A DNA stretch of 64,000 nt from Janthinobacterium sp. (GTDB taxonomy: Bacteria; Pseudomonadota; Gammaproteobacteria; Burkholderiales; Burkholderiaceae_D): assembly GCA_003133225.1 (NCBI GenBank), contig PKWL01000119.1:1-64000 (forward strand). The letters run 5' to 3'. The notes under the pieces were generated by a model that was given only the letters and a program-made list of their open reading frames with translations, searched no databases and had not been told where the DNA came from. This document shows positions 9,377 through 22,853 of this stretch, in pieces (positions within the stretch are counted from its first letter, which is position 1; each line of letters opens with the position of its first letter). A program made the position numbers and the translations under genes.

Positions 9377-11269
9377 ATGACATTCAAAAACAACATCACA
9401 GGTCTCATTCTTGCCGGTGGTCGCGGCACGCGCATGGGCCAAGTCGACAAGGGCTTGGTGCCTTTTTGCGGCATGAGCATGGCGGCGCACGTGCTGCAGC
9501 GCCTGTCACCCCAAGTAGGCGCCATCGCCATCAATGCCAACCAAAACCAGGCCGCCTACGAAGCGTACGGGGTACCCGTCTGGCCGGACGAACTGAGCGG
9601 CTTTGCAGGCCCGCTGGCGGGCTTGCAAAGCGGGCTGCGCCATTGCGCCACAGACTACCTGATCAGCGCCCCCTGCGACTCGCCATTCTTGCCGCTCGAT
9701 CTCGTGGCGCGCTTGGCCGCGGCCTTAGAAGCCCAAGCCGCCGATCTGGCCGTGGCGGTCACGCTTGAGGCGGACGGGGCGGGCCACCCATACCGCCAGG
9801 CGCACCCCGTGTTTTGCCTGTTGAAGACGAGTGCCCTGCCTCAGCTGAGCGCCTACCTTGACGGCGGCGGGCGCCGCATGGACGGCTGGTATGGCGCTCT
9901 CAAGGTGGCCGAAGTGCTGTTCGACGATGGCGGCGCGTTTCGCAACATCAATACGCGCGAGCAATTGGAGAAGTTGGAATCGAGGCTCGGCCAGCCGACG
10001 TTAGCCGAGCTCGCCCGAGGCCTGCCCGCTTACGATCCGGACGCCTTGCCCGTGCATGTTGCCCAGCGCCTCATTGGCGAGTTCATCACGCCTATCCATG
10101 CCGAGGAAAAAGTGGCCTTGCGCACGGCCCTGGACCGCGTCTTGGCGGCCGACATCATCTCGCCGATCAATGTCCCGGCGCACGACAATTCGGCGATGGA
10201 TGGGTATGCTTTGCGCGGCTGCGACCTAAGCGCCGATGGCCCCACCCGCTTGACCATCGTCGGCACCGTCTACGCTGGCCGTCCGGCCGCCGTCGGCGTC
10301 GACCGTGGCCAATGCGTGCGCATCATGACGGGCGGCGTCATGCCGAGCGCGTGCGACAGCGTCATCCCGCAAGAGCTGGTCACCCAAGCGAGCGCGACTA
10401 GCATCACGATCGGGGCCGGCACCATCGGCACCGGCGAGAACCGCCGCTTCGCCGGCGAAGACTTGAAGGCGGGCAGCGCGGCCCTCAGGAAAGGCAAGAT
10501 CATCCGCCCGGCCGACCTCGGTTTGCTGGCCTCGCTCGGCATCGCCGAAGTGGCCGTGCAGCGCCGCCTGCGCGTCGCGTTCTTTTCCACCGGCGACGAA
10601 CTGCGCTCGATCGGCGAGCCGCTCGACGCCGGCTGCGTCTACGACAGCAACCGCTACACCCTGTTCGGCATGCTGACCCGGCTTGGCTGTGATGTCATCG
10701 ACATGGGCATCGTCAAAGACGAGCGGCAAGCGTTGACGGCCCACTTGCGCTGCGCCTGCGAAAACGCCGACGCCATCATCACTTCCGGCGGCGTCTCGGT
10801 GGGCGCGGCCGATTACACCAGACAGATCATGGCCGAGCTGGGCGACGTCACGTTCTGGAAAATTGGCATGCGCCCGGGGCGGCCGATGGCCTTTGGCAAG
10901 ATCAACTCGAACGGCCACAGCGCCTTTTTGTTTGGCTTGCCGGGCAATCCGGTAGCGGTCATGGTCACCTTCTATTTCTTCGCCCGCGCCGCTCTGCTGC
11001 GCATGATGGGCGCCGATGCGCCACTGCCACTGGTGCGGGTCAAGGCGCAAGCGGCAATCGCCAAAAAACCGGGCCGTACCGAATATCAGCGGGGCATTTT
11101 ATCGACGGATGCCAGCGGCAACCGGCAAGTGCATACGACGGGAGCCCAAGGCTCAGGCATCCTGCGCTCGATGTCGGAAGCGAACTGCATGGTGGTGCTG
11201 CATGACGATCAAGGCCATGTCAAGGCCGGTGACATGGTCGATGTCCTCCTATTCGAGGGCCTGGTTTAG
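9377..11269 (+). CDS. Fused MobA (Mo-cofactor guanylyltransferase) - MoeA (molybdopterin molybdotransferase)
   Basis: A single 630-residue frame joins two molybdenum-cofactor enzymes. Residues 1 to about 205 are MobA, which transfers GMP to the cofactor. They carry the nucleotidyltransferase signature LILAGGRGTRMG with VDKGLVPF, and end near FRNINTREQLEKL. Residues from about 215 are MoeA, which inserts molybdate: YDPDALPV, then PAHDNSAMDGYAL, MTGGVMP, FSTGDEL, ITSGGVSVG and GLPGNPVAV. The junction is short and I see no stop or frame change. The two proteins are normally separate genes in this order, so this is a true fusion or a strain-level loss of a stop codon. The start at 9377 lacks a clear Shine-Dalgarno sequence. 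Confidence 0.92.
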   Translation: MTFKNNITGLILAGGRGTRMGQVDKGLVPFCGMSMAAHVLQRLSPQVGAIAINANQNQAAYEAYGVPVWPDELSGFAGPLAGLQSGLRHCATDYLISAPCDSPFLPLDLVARLAAALEAQAADLAVAVTLEADGAGHPYRQAHPVFCLLKTSALPQLSAYLDGGGRRMDGWYGALKVAEVLFDDGGAFRNINTREQLEKLESRLGQPTLAELARGLPAYDPDALPVHVAQRLIGEFITPIHAEEKVALRTALDRVLAADIISPINVPAHDNSAMDGYALRGCDLSADGPTRLTIVGTVYAGRPAAVGVDRGQCVRIMTGGVMPSACDSVIPQELVTQASATSITIGAGTIGTGENRRFAGEDLKAGSAALRKGKIIRPADLGLLASLGIAEVAVQRRLRVAFFSTGDELRSIGEPLDAGCVYDSNRYTLFGMLTRLGCDVIDMGIVKDERQALTAHLRCACENADAIITSGGVSVGAADYTRQIMAELGDVTFWKIGMRPGRPMAFGKINSNGHSAFLFGLPGNPVAVMVTFYFFARAALLRMMGADAPLPLVRVKAQAAIAKKPGRTEYQRGILSTDASGNRQVHTTGAQGSGILRSMSEANCMVVLHDDQGHVKAGDMVDVLLFEGLV

Positions 11270-11358
11270 GCTTGTGCCTGCCAAACCCGCGCCCCGCATT
11301 CCCCTCCCCGGGGGCGCGGCTGGAATGGACCCAAGGGCTATGGCGGCGCTTGGCCGCT

Positions 11359-12738
11359 TCAGGCCAGGCCTGCAGGCTCTGCGCTTCCATCGACGTCCGG
11401 CCCCAGCAGCAATTGTGCGGCCTCGCTCGGCAAGGCTTCGACCGACTTCAGTTTGCGCGTCATTTGGCGGCTGCGCATCTCGGCCGTTTCAATATTCTTG
11501 GCGGCCCGCTCCAGGGTCGTCCGGGTGGCGGCCAGGACGTCGCCGAACTTGGAAAATTCCGTCTTGACGGCGCCTAGCACCTGCCACACTTCAGACGAAC
11601 GTTTTTCCAGCGCCAGCGTGCGAAATCCCATTTGCAGACTGTTTAGCAAGGCCGACAAGGTCGATGGTCCGGCGATGCTGACCCGATTGATGCGCTGCAC
11701 ATCGTCGGCCAGGCCGGGACGACGCATCACTTCGGCATACAGGCCTTCCGTGGGCAGGAACAGGATCGCGAAATCGGTGGTTTGAGGAGGCGCCAAATAC
11801 TTGTCGGCAATGGTTTTCGCTTCCGTTCGCACCACGCGCTCGAGCTCGCGACCGGCCGTGGCGACGGCGTCGGCATCGGCGCGCTCGGCCGCCTCGACCA
11901 GGCGTTCATACTGTTCTTTAGGAAACTTCGCGTCGATGGGCATCCATACGGGCGCGCCTCCCTCCACGGCGCCAGGCAGTTTCAGCGCAAATTCGACGCG
12001 GGCGCCCGTGCCGGCCACCGTCTCGACGTTCTTGGCGTACTGTTCGGGCGTCAGCACTTGCTCTAACAGCATCTCCAGCTGTACTTCGCCCCAGGTGCCG
12101 CGGGTCTTGACGTTGGTCAAGACCCGCTTCAAGTCGCCCACGCCGATGGCCAACTGCTGCATTTCGCCCAGGCCCTGATGGACCCGCTCGAGCCGCTCGG
12201 ATACCTGCTTGAACGATTCGCTCAGGCGCAATTCCAAAGTTGCATGCAGTTTTTCGTCGACCGTCTTGCGCATCTCTTCGAGGCGGCTGCCATTATCGGT
12301 TTGCAAATCCTTGATCTTCGACTCTAGCGTCGCGCGCACTTCAAGCAGACGCTGGGCATTCGATTCAGTCAAGCTGGCCAAGGTCCCGTTCATGGTGTCG
12401 GCAAACCGCGTCAAGCTGAGCGATTGTTCCTCGCGTCCGCTTTGCGCCTGGCTCTGGAATTGCGCGCGCATGCTGTCGAGCTGCTGCACGGTGGCCGCGT
12501 GAAACTGGGCCAGGCTGGCGCTCAATTCCTGGCGCGTCGCTTGCGCCGAGCTCTGCAACTGCATCCGCACTTCGCGCTCGACCCGGTCGATGCGCTCCAA
12601 GCTTTGCTGCTGGTAGTGCTGCAACAGAGCCTGGGTGGCGTCCGCGGCGCCGCCGCGGCCGCGCCGCAGGGCCGCAATTTGCAAGATGAGGGCGCTGCCG
12701 GCCATCAGTAACAGCGCAAGAAATTCGATTTCAGTCAT
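11359..12738 (-). CDS. rmuC: DNA recombination protein RmuC
   Basis: RmuC-family protein of 459 residues, known to limit DNA inversions between short inverted repeats, with a predicted nuclease-like fold. One N-terminal membrane segment (FLALLLMAGSALILQIAAL) is followed by a long coiled coil, about residues 40-190, rich in Gln, Glu, Ser and Leu. The conserved core starts near residue 200 (RGTWGEVQLEMLLEQ) and includes PIDAKFPKEQYERL and FLPTEGLYAEV. The start at 12738 (MTEIEFLALLL) places the membrane segment at the N terminus. It is convergent with the MobA-MoeA gene. Confidence 0.92.
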   Translation of the reverse strand: MTEIEFLALLLMAGSALILQIAALRRGRGGAADATQALLQHYQQQSLERIDRVEREVRMQLQSSAQATRQELSASLAQFHAATVQQLDSMRAQFQSQAQSGREEQSLSLTRFADTMNGTLASLTESNAQRLLEVRATLESKIKDLQTDNGSRLEEMRKTVDEKLHATLELRLSESFKQVSERLERVHQGLGEMQQLAIGVGDLKRVLTNVKTRGTWGEVQLEMLLEQVLTPEQYAKNVETVAGTGARVEFALKLPGAVEGGAPVWMPIDAKFPKEQYERLVEAAERADADAVATAGRELERVVRTEAKTIADKYLAPPQTTDFAILFLPTEGLYAEVMRRPGLADDVQRINRVSIAGPSTLSALLNSLQMGFRTLALEKRSSEVWQVLGAVKTEFSKFGDVLAATRTTLERAAKNIETAEMRSRQMTRKLKSVEALPSEAAQLLLGPDVDGSAEPAGLA

Positions 12739-13314
12739 GAGCGGGGAAATTAATAAGAGTGATGGACTATTGCAGTCTACACCGCGGGGCGGATGCGGAA
12801 ATAGTGCCTGCCTATTTCTGATGGGCCGCTTCGCACACACGCCATGAAACGATGGTGCCGGCGGCCCATGCTGCTGACATCAACTGCAAACACTGCAAAC
12901 GAAATACCTCGCTTTTGATCTGCCGCCAGCGAAGTGCGGGGACCGTTCGCCGCAGCCCCGGTTCAGGAACTTCGCGCCGGCGCGAGTGCCAGTGTTGGCG
13001 CGCGGATCGGCCCCACTTGCGAGCGAGAACAATCCAAGTGCGGCGGGATTTAGGATGCCGTCGCCGCCCGGGCGTCGTGAAGACCGACATGTCCGACAGC
13101 GTGACAAGGCAGACGTTCCAGGCAAAACCGGGGCTACGCGGTTTAGCCACTGTTTTGAGGTGAACCGTTTCCAGTGCGCGCCGGTCAGGCTCAGGCTACA
13201 GCTGTTGTTCAACTGTCGCAGCGGCAATGATCGGCTGACCGTCCTTTAGCCCCCTACGAAAGTAACGCTGGACCAGCGTCGGCACGCGGCGGCAAAGCCC
13301 TGGACCGGTTCCGC
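12739..13314. other. Gene-free interval between rmuC and the FtsX-type permease
   Basis: No reading frame here looks like a protein: all are Arg- and Cys-rich and overlap in several phases. It holds a close direct repeat (CTGCAAA twice near 12884-12898) and a 14-bp perfect palindrome (TCGCGCCGGCGCGA near 12970). It may contain the rmuC promoter. The composition suggests decayed coding sequence, but I cannot name the source. Confidence 0.4.
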
Positions 13315-17376
<4,062 letters not shown>

Positions 17377-19299
17377 ATGACCATTTTTGACAACTACGCA
17401 GCGCGGTACGAGCGTACCCGGGAAGAAGAAATGTCTCTCTCGGAATATTTGTCCCTGTGCAAAAAAGACCGCCTCACTTACGCTAGTGCGCCCGAGCGCA
17501 TGCTGGCGGCCATCGGTGAGCCGGCCCTGGTCGATACCCGCAACGATACCCGCCTGTCGCGCATCTTTGCCAACAAGGTGATCAAGATCTATCCCGCCTT
17601 TCGCGACTTTTACGGCACCGAGGAAGTGATCGAGCAAGTGGTCTCGTATTTCCGCCACGCGGCCCAGGGGTTGGAAGAGCGCAAGCAAATTTTGTACTTG
17701 CTAGGACCTGTGGGCGGCGGAAAATCGTCGATTGCGGAAAAGCTCAAGTCGCTGATGGAGCATGTCCCCTTCTATTGCCTGAAAGGCTCACCCGTCAACG
17801 AATCGCCGCTCGGGCTGTTCCGGGAGGAGGAAGACGGCATCATCATGGAAGAGGATTACGGGATTCCGCGCCGTTACCTGCGCAATATTCCCAGCCCCTG
17901 GGCCGTGAAACGTCTGCACGAATTTAACGGCGACATCAACCAGTTTCGCGTCGTCAAACGCTACCCGTCCGTGCTCAAGCAGATCGCCATTTCCAAAACC
18001 GAGCCCGGCGACGAAAACAATCAGGACATCTCGTCCCTGGTGGGCAAGGTCGACATCCGCAAATTGGAAGATTATGCCCAGGACGATCCGGATGCCTACA
18101 GCTATTCCGGCGGCCTGTGCCTAGCCAACCAGGGCTTGATGGAATTTGTCGAAATGTTCAAGGCGCCCATCAAGGTGCTCCATCCCCTCTTAACGGCCAC
18201 CCAGGAAGGCAACTACAAGGGCACCGAAGGCTTCGGTGCGATCCCCTTCGACGGCATCATCTTGGCCCACTCGAACGAATCGGAATGGAAGACGTTCAAG
18301 AACAACCGCAACAACGAGGCTTTTCTCGACCGGATTTACATTGTCAAGGTACCGTACTGCCTGCGCGTGTCCGACGAGATCCGCATTTACGACAAGCTGG
18401 TGCGCAACTCCTCCTTGATCAAGGCGCCGTGCGCGCCCGGCACGCTGAAGATGATGGCCCAGTTCGCCATCTTGTCGCGCCTGAAGGATCCGGAAAATTC
18501 GAGTATCTTTAGTAAAATGCTGGTCTACGACGGCGACAATTTGAAAGACACGGATCCGAAGGCCAAATCGATGCATGAGTATGTCGATTATGCGGGGGTC
18601 GATGAGGGCATGAACGGCTTGTCGACGCGCTTCGCCTTCAAGATCCTGTCCAAGGTGTTCAATTTCGACAACACGGAGATCGCCGCCAATCCCGTGCACT
18701 TGCTGTACGTACTAGAGCAAGCCGTCGAACGCGAGCAATTCCCGCCAGAGACCGAGCAGAAATATTTTTCTTACATCAAGGAGCATCTGGCCCAGCGCTA
18801 CGTCGAGTTCATCGGCAAGGAAATTCAAACGGCGTATCTGGAGAGCTACTCGGAATACGGCCAGAACATTTTCGACCGCTACGTGACGTTTGCCGACTTT
18901 TGGATCCAGGACCAGGAATTCCGCGATCCCGACACCGGCGAGAGTTTCGACCGCGACTCGCTCAATACGGAGCTGGAGAAAATCGAGAAGCCCGCTGGCA
19001 TCTCGAACCCGAAGGATTTCCGCAACGAAATCGTCAACTTCGGTCTGCGGGCGCGGGCCTCGAATGGCGGCAAGAATCCGGCCTGGACCAGTTACGAGAA
19101 ATTTCGCACCGTGATCGAGAAGAAGATGTTCTCGAATACGGAGGAACTGCTGCCCGTGATCTCGTTTAACGCCAAGGCCAGCGCCGACGATGCCAACAAG
19201 CATGCCGACTTCGTCGCCCGCATGGTGGAAAAGGGGTATACGGCCAAGCAGGTGCGGCTGTTGTGCGAATGGTATTTGCGGGTAAGGAAGTCGTCCTAA
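17377..19299 (+). CDS. prkA: PrkA family serine protein kinase / AAA+ protein (YeaG)
   Basis: Cytosolic PrkA/YeaG protein of 640 residues, nearly the size of E. coli YeaG (644). A AAA+ ATPase core comes first, with Walker A at about 110-117 (GPVGGGKS). A C-terminal PrkA domain with distant kinase similarity follows. In Bacillus and enterobacteria it acts in stress and sporulation-like or nitrogen-starvation responses, and has been argued to act as kinase or as AAA+ protease. The start at 17377 (MTIFDNYAARYE) has AAAGGAC upstream at good spacing. A longer frame back to 17233 is unsupported. It is first in a prkA-yeaH-spoVR unit. Confidence 0.95.
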   Translation: MTIFDNYAARYERTREEEMSLSEYLSLCKKDRLTYASAPERMLAAIGEPALVDTRNDTRLSRIFANKVIKIYPAFRDFYGTEEVIEQVVSYFRHAAQGLEERKQILYLLGPVGGGKSSIAEKLKSLMEHVPFYCLKGSPVNESPLGLFREEEDGIIMEEDYGIPRRYLRNIPSPWAVKRLHEFNGDINQFRVVKRYPSVLKQIAISKTEPGDENNQDISSLVGKVDIRKLEDYAQDDPDAYSYSGGLCLANQGLMEFVEMFKAPIKVLHPLLTATQEGNYKGTEGFGAIPFDGIILAHSNESEWKTFKNNRNNEAFLDRIYIVKVPYCLRVSDEIRIYDKLVRNSSLIKAPCAPGTLKMMAQFAILSRLKDPENSSIFSKMLVYDGDNLKDTDPKAKSMHEYVDYAGVDEGMNGLSTRFAFKILSKVFNFDNTEIAANPVHLLYVLEQAVEREQFPPETEQKYFSYIKEHLAQRYVEFIGKEIQTAYLESYSEYGQNIFDRYVTFADFWIQDQEFRDPDTGESFDRDSLNTELEKIEKPAGISNPKDFRNEIVNFGLRARASNGGKNPAWTSYEKFRTVIEKKMFSNTEELLPVISFNAKASADDANKHADFVARMVEKGYTAKQVRLLCEWYLRVRKSS

Positions 19300-19363
19300 G
19301 CCGCCCACGGATAGCTGGCAGAAATGGCGCTTGGTTAGCGCCATGCCAGGGTGCGATTATCAC

Positions 19364-19370
19364 AAGGAGG
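19364..19370 (+). promoter_or_regulatory. Perfect Shine-Dalgarno directing a TTG start for yeaH
   Basis: AAGGAGG ends five bases before TTG at 19376. This strong site compensates for the weak start codon and fixes the N terminus. Confidence 0.85.
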
Positions 19371-19375
19371 CCGTT

Positions 19376-20647
19376 TTGACTTACCTCATTGACCGTCGTC
19401 TACAGGGCAAAAACAAGTCCGCCGTCAACCGCGAACGTTTTTTGCGTCGTTACAAGAGCCAGATCAAGGATGCGGTCGGGCGCGCCATCAAGGGGCGCTC
19501 CATTACCGACGTTGAAAATGGCGAGAAGGTCTCGATCCCAGTTAAGGACGTGGGCGAGCCCAGCTTTGGTCACGCCCAGGGAGGGGTATGGGAAACCGTC
19601 AGTCCCGGCAACAAGGAATACCAGAAAGGCGACCAATTTAGCCGCCCGAAAGGGGGGGCCGGCGCCGGCCGGGGAAAAGCTGGCAACAGCGAGCAACTGA
19701 CGGAAGACGACTTCATGTTCGAGCTGTCGCGCGAAGAATTCATGAATTACTTCTTCGAGGACTTGGAGTTGCCGAACATGATCAAGACCCAGCTGACTGC
19801 GACCACGGAATTTAAGAACCAGCGCGCCGGCTACAACATGTCGGGCACGCCGTCCAACATCCATGTGCTGCGCTCGCTGCGTGGCGCGCTGGGGCGGCGC
19901 CTGGCGGTCGGCGGCAGCGCGCGCCGGCGTCTGATCGAAACTGAACAAATGCTCGACGCATTGCTGTTACTGGGGGCGCCGGAAGGAGACCCGCGCGTGC
20001 TGGAGGCGCGGCGTCTGATCCATCATCTGCACACGCGCCTGTTGGCGATCCCGTTCATCGATCCGTTCGACCTGCGTTACAGCAACCGCATCAAGGTGCC
20101 CAAACCGATGACGCAAGCGGTGATGTTTTGCATCATGGACGTCTCCGGCTCGATGGACGAGTCCCGCAAGGACACGGCCAAGCGTTTCTTCATCCTCCTC
20201 TACCTGTTCCTGAAACGGGCCTACGATAAAATCGACGTGATCTTCATCCGCCACCATACGGCCGCATCCGAAGTCGACGAGAACGATTTTTTCAATTCGC
20301 GCGAGTCGGGCGGCACGGTCGTGTCGTCGGCCTTGCGCTTACTTAACGCCATCCTCGACGAGCGCTACGGCACCGGTCAGTGGAACAGTTATGTGGCGCA
20401 GGCGTCGGACGGCGACAATTGGGACAACGACTCGATGCTGTGCCGCCAGTTGCTCATTAATACCATCATGCCCAAGGTCCAGTATTTCACTTATGTCGAG
20501 ATCACTGACGGGCCGCCGCAAAACCTGTGGGAACAGTACGCGAAGGTGACCGACCATCATGCCAATTTTGCGATGCAAAAAATTGTGACGCCGGCCGATA
20601 TTTATCCGGTTTTTCGTGAATTGTTCAAAAAACAGCCAAAACAATGA
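19376..20647 (+). CDS. yeaH: YeaH/YhbH family protein (DUF444, von Willebrand A-like)
   Basis: DUF444 protein of 423 residues, always found with prkA. The C-terminal half carries a von Willebrand factor A-like fold with a metal-ion site motif, DVSGSMDE, near residue 259. The N terminus (TYLIDRRLQGKNKSAVNR) aligns with E. coli YeaH only if translation begins at TTG 19376. That codon sits five bases after a perfect AAGGAGG, which decides the start against upstream ATG or GTG codons. The gap after prkA is 76 bp. The stop overlaps the spoVR start (ATGA). Its role is presumed to be a partner of PrkA in stress adaptation. Confidence 0.93.
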   Translation: MTYLIDRRLQGKNKSAVNRERFLRRYKSQIKDAVGRAIKGRSITDVENGEKVSIPVKDVGEPSFGHAQGGVWETVSPGNKEYQKGDQFSRPKGGAGAGRGKAGNSEQLTEDDFMFELSREEFMNYFFEDLELPNMIKTQLTATTEFKNQRAGYNMSGTPSNIHVLRSLRGALGRRLAVGGSARRRLIETEQMLDALLLLGAPEGDPRVLEARRLIHHLHTRLLAIPFIDPFDLRYSNRIKVPKPMTQAVMFCIMDVSGSMDESRKDTAKRFFILLYLFLKRAYDKIDVIFIRHHTAASEVDENDFFNSRESGGTVVSSALRLLNAILDERYGTGQWNSYVAQASDGDNWDNDSMLCRQLLINTIMPKVQYFTYVEITDGPPQNLWEQYAKVTDHHANFAMQKIVTPADIYPVFRELFKKQPKQ

Positions 20648-22176
20648 ACCAAATGAGCAAACCCGCCCACCCGCGCGCCTTGCCGGAACAGTCGGAATGG
20701 ACCTTCGAGCTGATCGAGCAGGCGCACGAGGAAATCTTGCGCGTGGCCCGCAATTTCGGGCTTGACACCTACCCCAACCAGCTCGAGATCATCACGGCCG
20801 AGCAGATGATGGATGCCTACACTTCGGTCGGCATGCCGGTCTCCTACAACCACTGGTCGTTCGGCAAACACTTCCTGGCCACGGAGAAAAGCTACAAGCG
20901 CGGCCAGATGGGCCTGGCCTACGAGATCGTGATCAACTCGAATCCCTGCATCGCCTACTTGATGGAAGAAAACAGCCTGACCATGCAAGCCTTGGTCATC
21001 GCGCATGCGGCCTACGGCCACAATTCTTTCTTCAAGGGCAATTACCTGTTCCGTACCTGGACCGATGCCGATGCGATCGTCGACTATATGGTGTTTGCCA
21101 AGAATTACATCAACGAATGCGAGCAGCGCCACGGCATCGACGCGGTCGAGTTACTGCTGGACTCTTGCCACGCGCTCCAAAATTACGGTGTGGACCGCTA
21201 CAAGCGCCCGGCCAAGCTGTCGATGGCGCAGGAATACGCGCGCCAAAAAGAGCGCGAAACCTATGTCCAGTCGCAGATCAATGAACTGTGGCGCACCTTG
21301 CCTTGGCGCGACGAGGAAACAGTCAACCGGGCGGCGCCCCGCTTTCCGCCCGAGCCAGAGGAAAACCTCCTGTATTTCATCGAAAAATATGCGCCCCTGC
21401 TCGAACCGTGGCAGCGCGAGGTGGTGCGCATCTCGCGCAAGATCTCGCAGTATTTTTATCCGCAGCGCCAGACCCAGGTCATGAACGAAGGCTGGGCCAC
21501 CTTCTGGCATTACACCATCCTCAACCAGCTATACGACGAAGGCGTGGTGGGCGACGGCTTCATGATGGAGTTTCTGAAAAGCCATACCAACGTCGTATAT
21601 CAGCCTCCCGTCGCCAGTCCCTATTTCAGCGGCATCAACCCGTATGCGCTGGGCTTTGCCATGATGACCGATATCCGCCGCATCTGCGAACACCCAACCG
21701 ACGAAGACCGTACCTGGTTCCCCGAGATCGCCGGCAGCGACTGGCGCAAGACGCTGGACTTTGCGATGCGCAATTTCAAGGATGAGAGTTTCATCGCCCA
21801 GTTTCTATCACCCAAGCTGATTCGCGAATTCCACTTCTTCGCTGTGCTCGACGACGATAACAACGATAAGCTGACGATTTCGGCCATCCACGACGATCTC
21901 GGCTACCGCTATGTGCGCCAGCAGTTAGCCGAGCAATACAATCTGGGCAACCGCGAGCCGAACATCCAGGTCTGGTCCGTCAACACGCGCGACGACCGCG
22001 CCTTGACCTTGCGCCACACCCAGTTTCAAAGGCGCCCCTTGAACCGGCAAGCTAACGAGGTACTCAAGCACGTGGCGCGCTTGTGGGGCTTCGACGTCCA
22101 TCTGGAGACGGTCGACCCCACCGGAGAACTCATCAGCACGCTCGAATGCAAGCAAGAAAAGCGCAGCCGCAATTGA
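20644..22176 (+). CDS. SpoVR family protein
   Basis: SpoVR/YcgB-family protein of 510 residues. The Bacillus member is needed for spore cortex formation. In non-spore-formers it accompanies prkA and yeaH as the third member of a stress operon. Conserved family blocks are visible, including SVGMPVSYNHWSFGKHF near 60, PCIAYLMEENS near 102, AHAAYGHNSFFK near 119 and NEGWATFWHY near 281. The last, with surrounding Glu and His residues, could bind metal, but the activity is not known. The start ATG at 20644 overlaps the yeaH stop in ATGA, which implies translational coupling. No terminator is obvious behind it. Confidence 0.95.
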   Translation: MNQMSKPAHPRALPEQSEWTFELIEQAHEEILRVARNFGLDTYPNQLEIITAEQMMDAYTSVGMPVSYNHWSFGKHFLATEKSYKRGQMGLAYEIVINSNPCIAYLMEENSLTMQALVIAHAAYGHNSFFKGNYLFRTWTDADAIVDYMVFAKNYINECEQRHGIDAVELLLDSCHALQNYGVDRYKRPAKLSMAQEYARQKERETYVQSQINELWRTLPWRDEETVNRAAPRFPPEPEENLLYFIEKYAPLLEPWQREVVRISRKISQYFYPQRQTQVMNEGWATFWHYTILNQLYDEGVVGDGFMMEFLKSHTNVVYQPPVASPYFSGINPYALGFAMMTDIRRICEHPTDEDRTWFPEIAGSDWRKTLDFAMRNFKDESFIAQFLSPKLIREFHFFAVLDDDNNDKLTISAIHDDLGYRYVRQQLAEQYNLGNREPNIQVWSVNTRDDRALTLRHTQFQRRPLNRQANEVLKHVARLWGFDVHLETVDPTGELISTLECKQEKRSRN

Positions 22177-22853
22177 GAGCGGGATGGCACTCGCTCATCT
22201 TGCCCAGTCAGGACATCGAGGGGGTGGCCAAGCGCCCATGGCGCCTCATTTTTTTTGGGGGGGGCGGGTTCGGCCCTGCCCTGTCGTTTTTCTGGGCGCC
22301 GTTTTGTTCACGGCAGCCGCTTCCAGCATGCTTTTAAGGGCGGCAGCCAGCCGCGGCGAGCCTTAACGTAGGGCAAGACGATCCGCTCATTTTCGGGGGG
22401 GCCCCATGCGCGTTCATAAAGACTCCCGCCACCACGCGCAATTGGGGCGTTGGGCGGCGCCGACGTCATTCGCCTTGCCCATGTTCGGGAGCGGGACTAG
22501 TCGGCTGCCGCATGAGCAAGTAAATTATATGAGCACGCGGCGAATGTAACGGGGCCATTGGCCTCTTCTGGCAACATGTTGCATTTTCCAACAGTTGACG
22601 GCATCCTCCTTCGGCGCAGCGGGAAAATGAAGCGCGACTCTTGCATTCAACTACGACCCTCGTATTCAACTACAATTGCGCCAAGCACCCGCGCCTGCCG
22701 CCCGGCTTGGCCGGGCCGCTGCCAGGCGTTTTGTGCCGGAAATTTGTGCCGTCGAATTCCTAGGTATAATTCGGCGATGCCTGAGATGTGCATGGCGTCG
22801 GCATGTTGAAGTTGAGCAAGAACGAGAGAATTGGTATCGGGAGAAGGCGGGGC
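22177..22853. other. Long spacer between spoVR and tonB with homopolymer runs
   Basis: 677 bp without a credible gene. It contains eight T followed by eight G (22249-22264) and a run of seven G followed by CCCC near 22396-22406. The tonB promoter lies at its right end. Everything else is unexplained. Confidence 0.5.
22765..22770 (+). promoter_or_regulatory. Candidate -10 element for tonB
   Basis: Perfect TATAAT preceded by G, 84 bp before the tonB start. A weak -35 (TTTGTG at 22743-22748) lies 16 bp upstream. No recognisable Fur box was seen. Confidence 0.45.

Noticed and set aside
22640-22853. Fur box upstream of tonB
   Set aside because: No GATAATGATAATC-like sequence seen despite an iron-uptake context.
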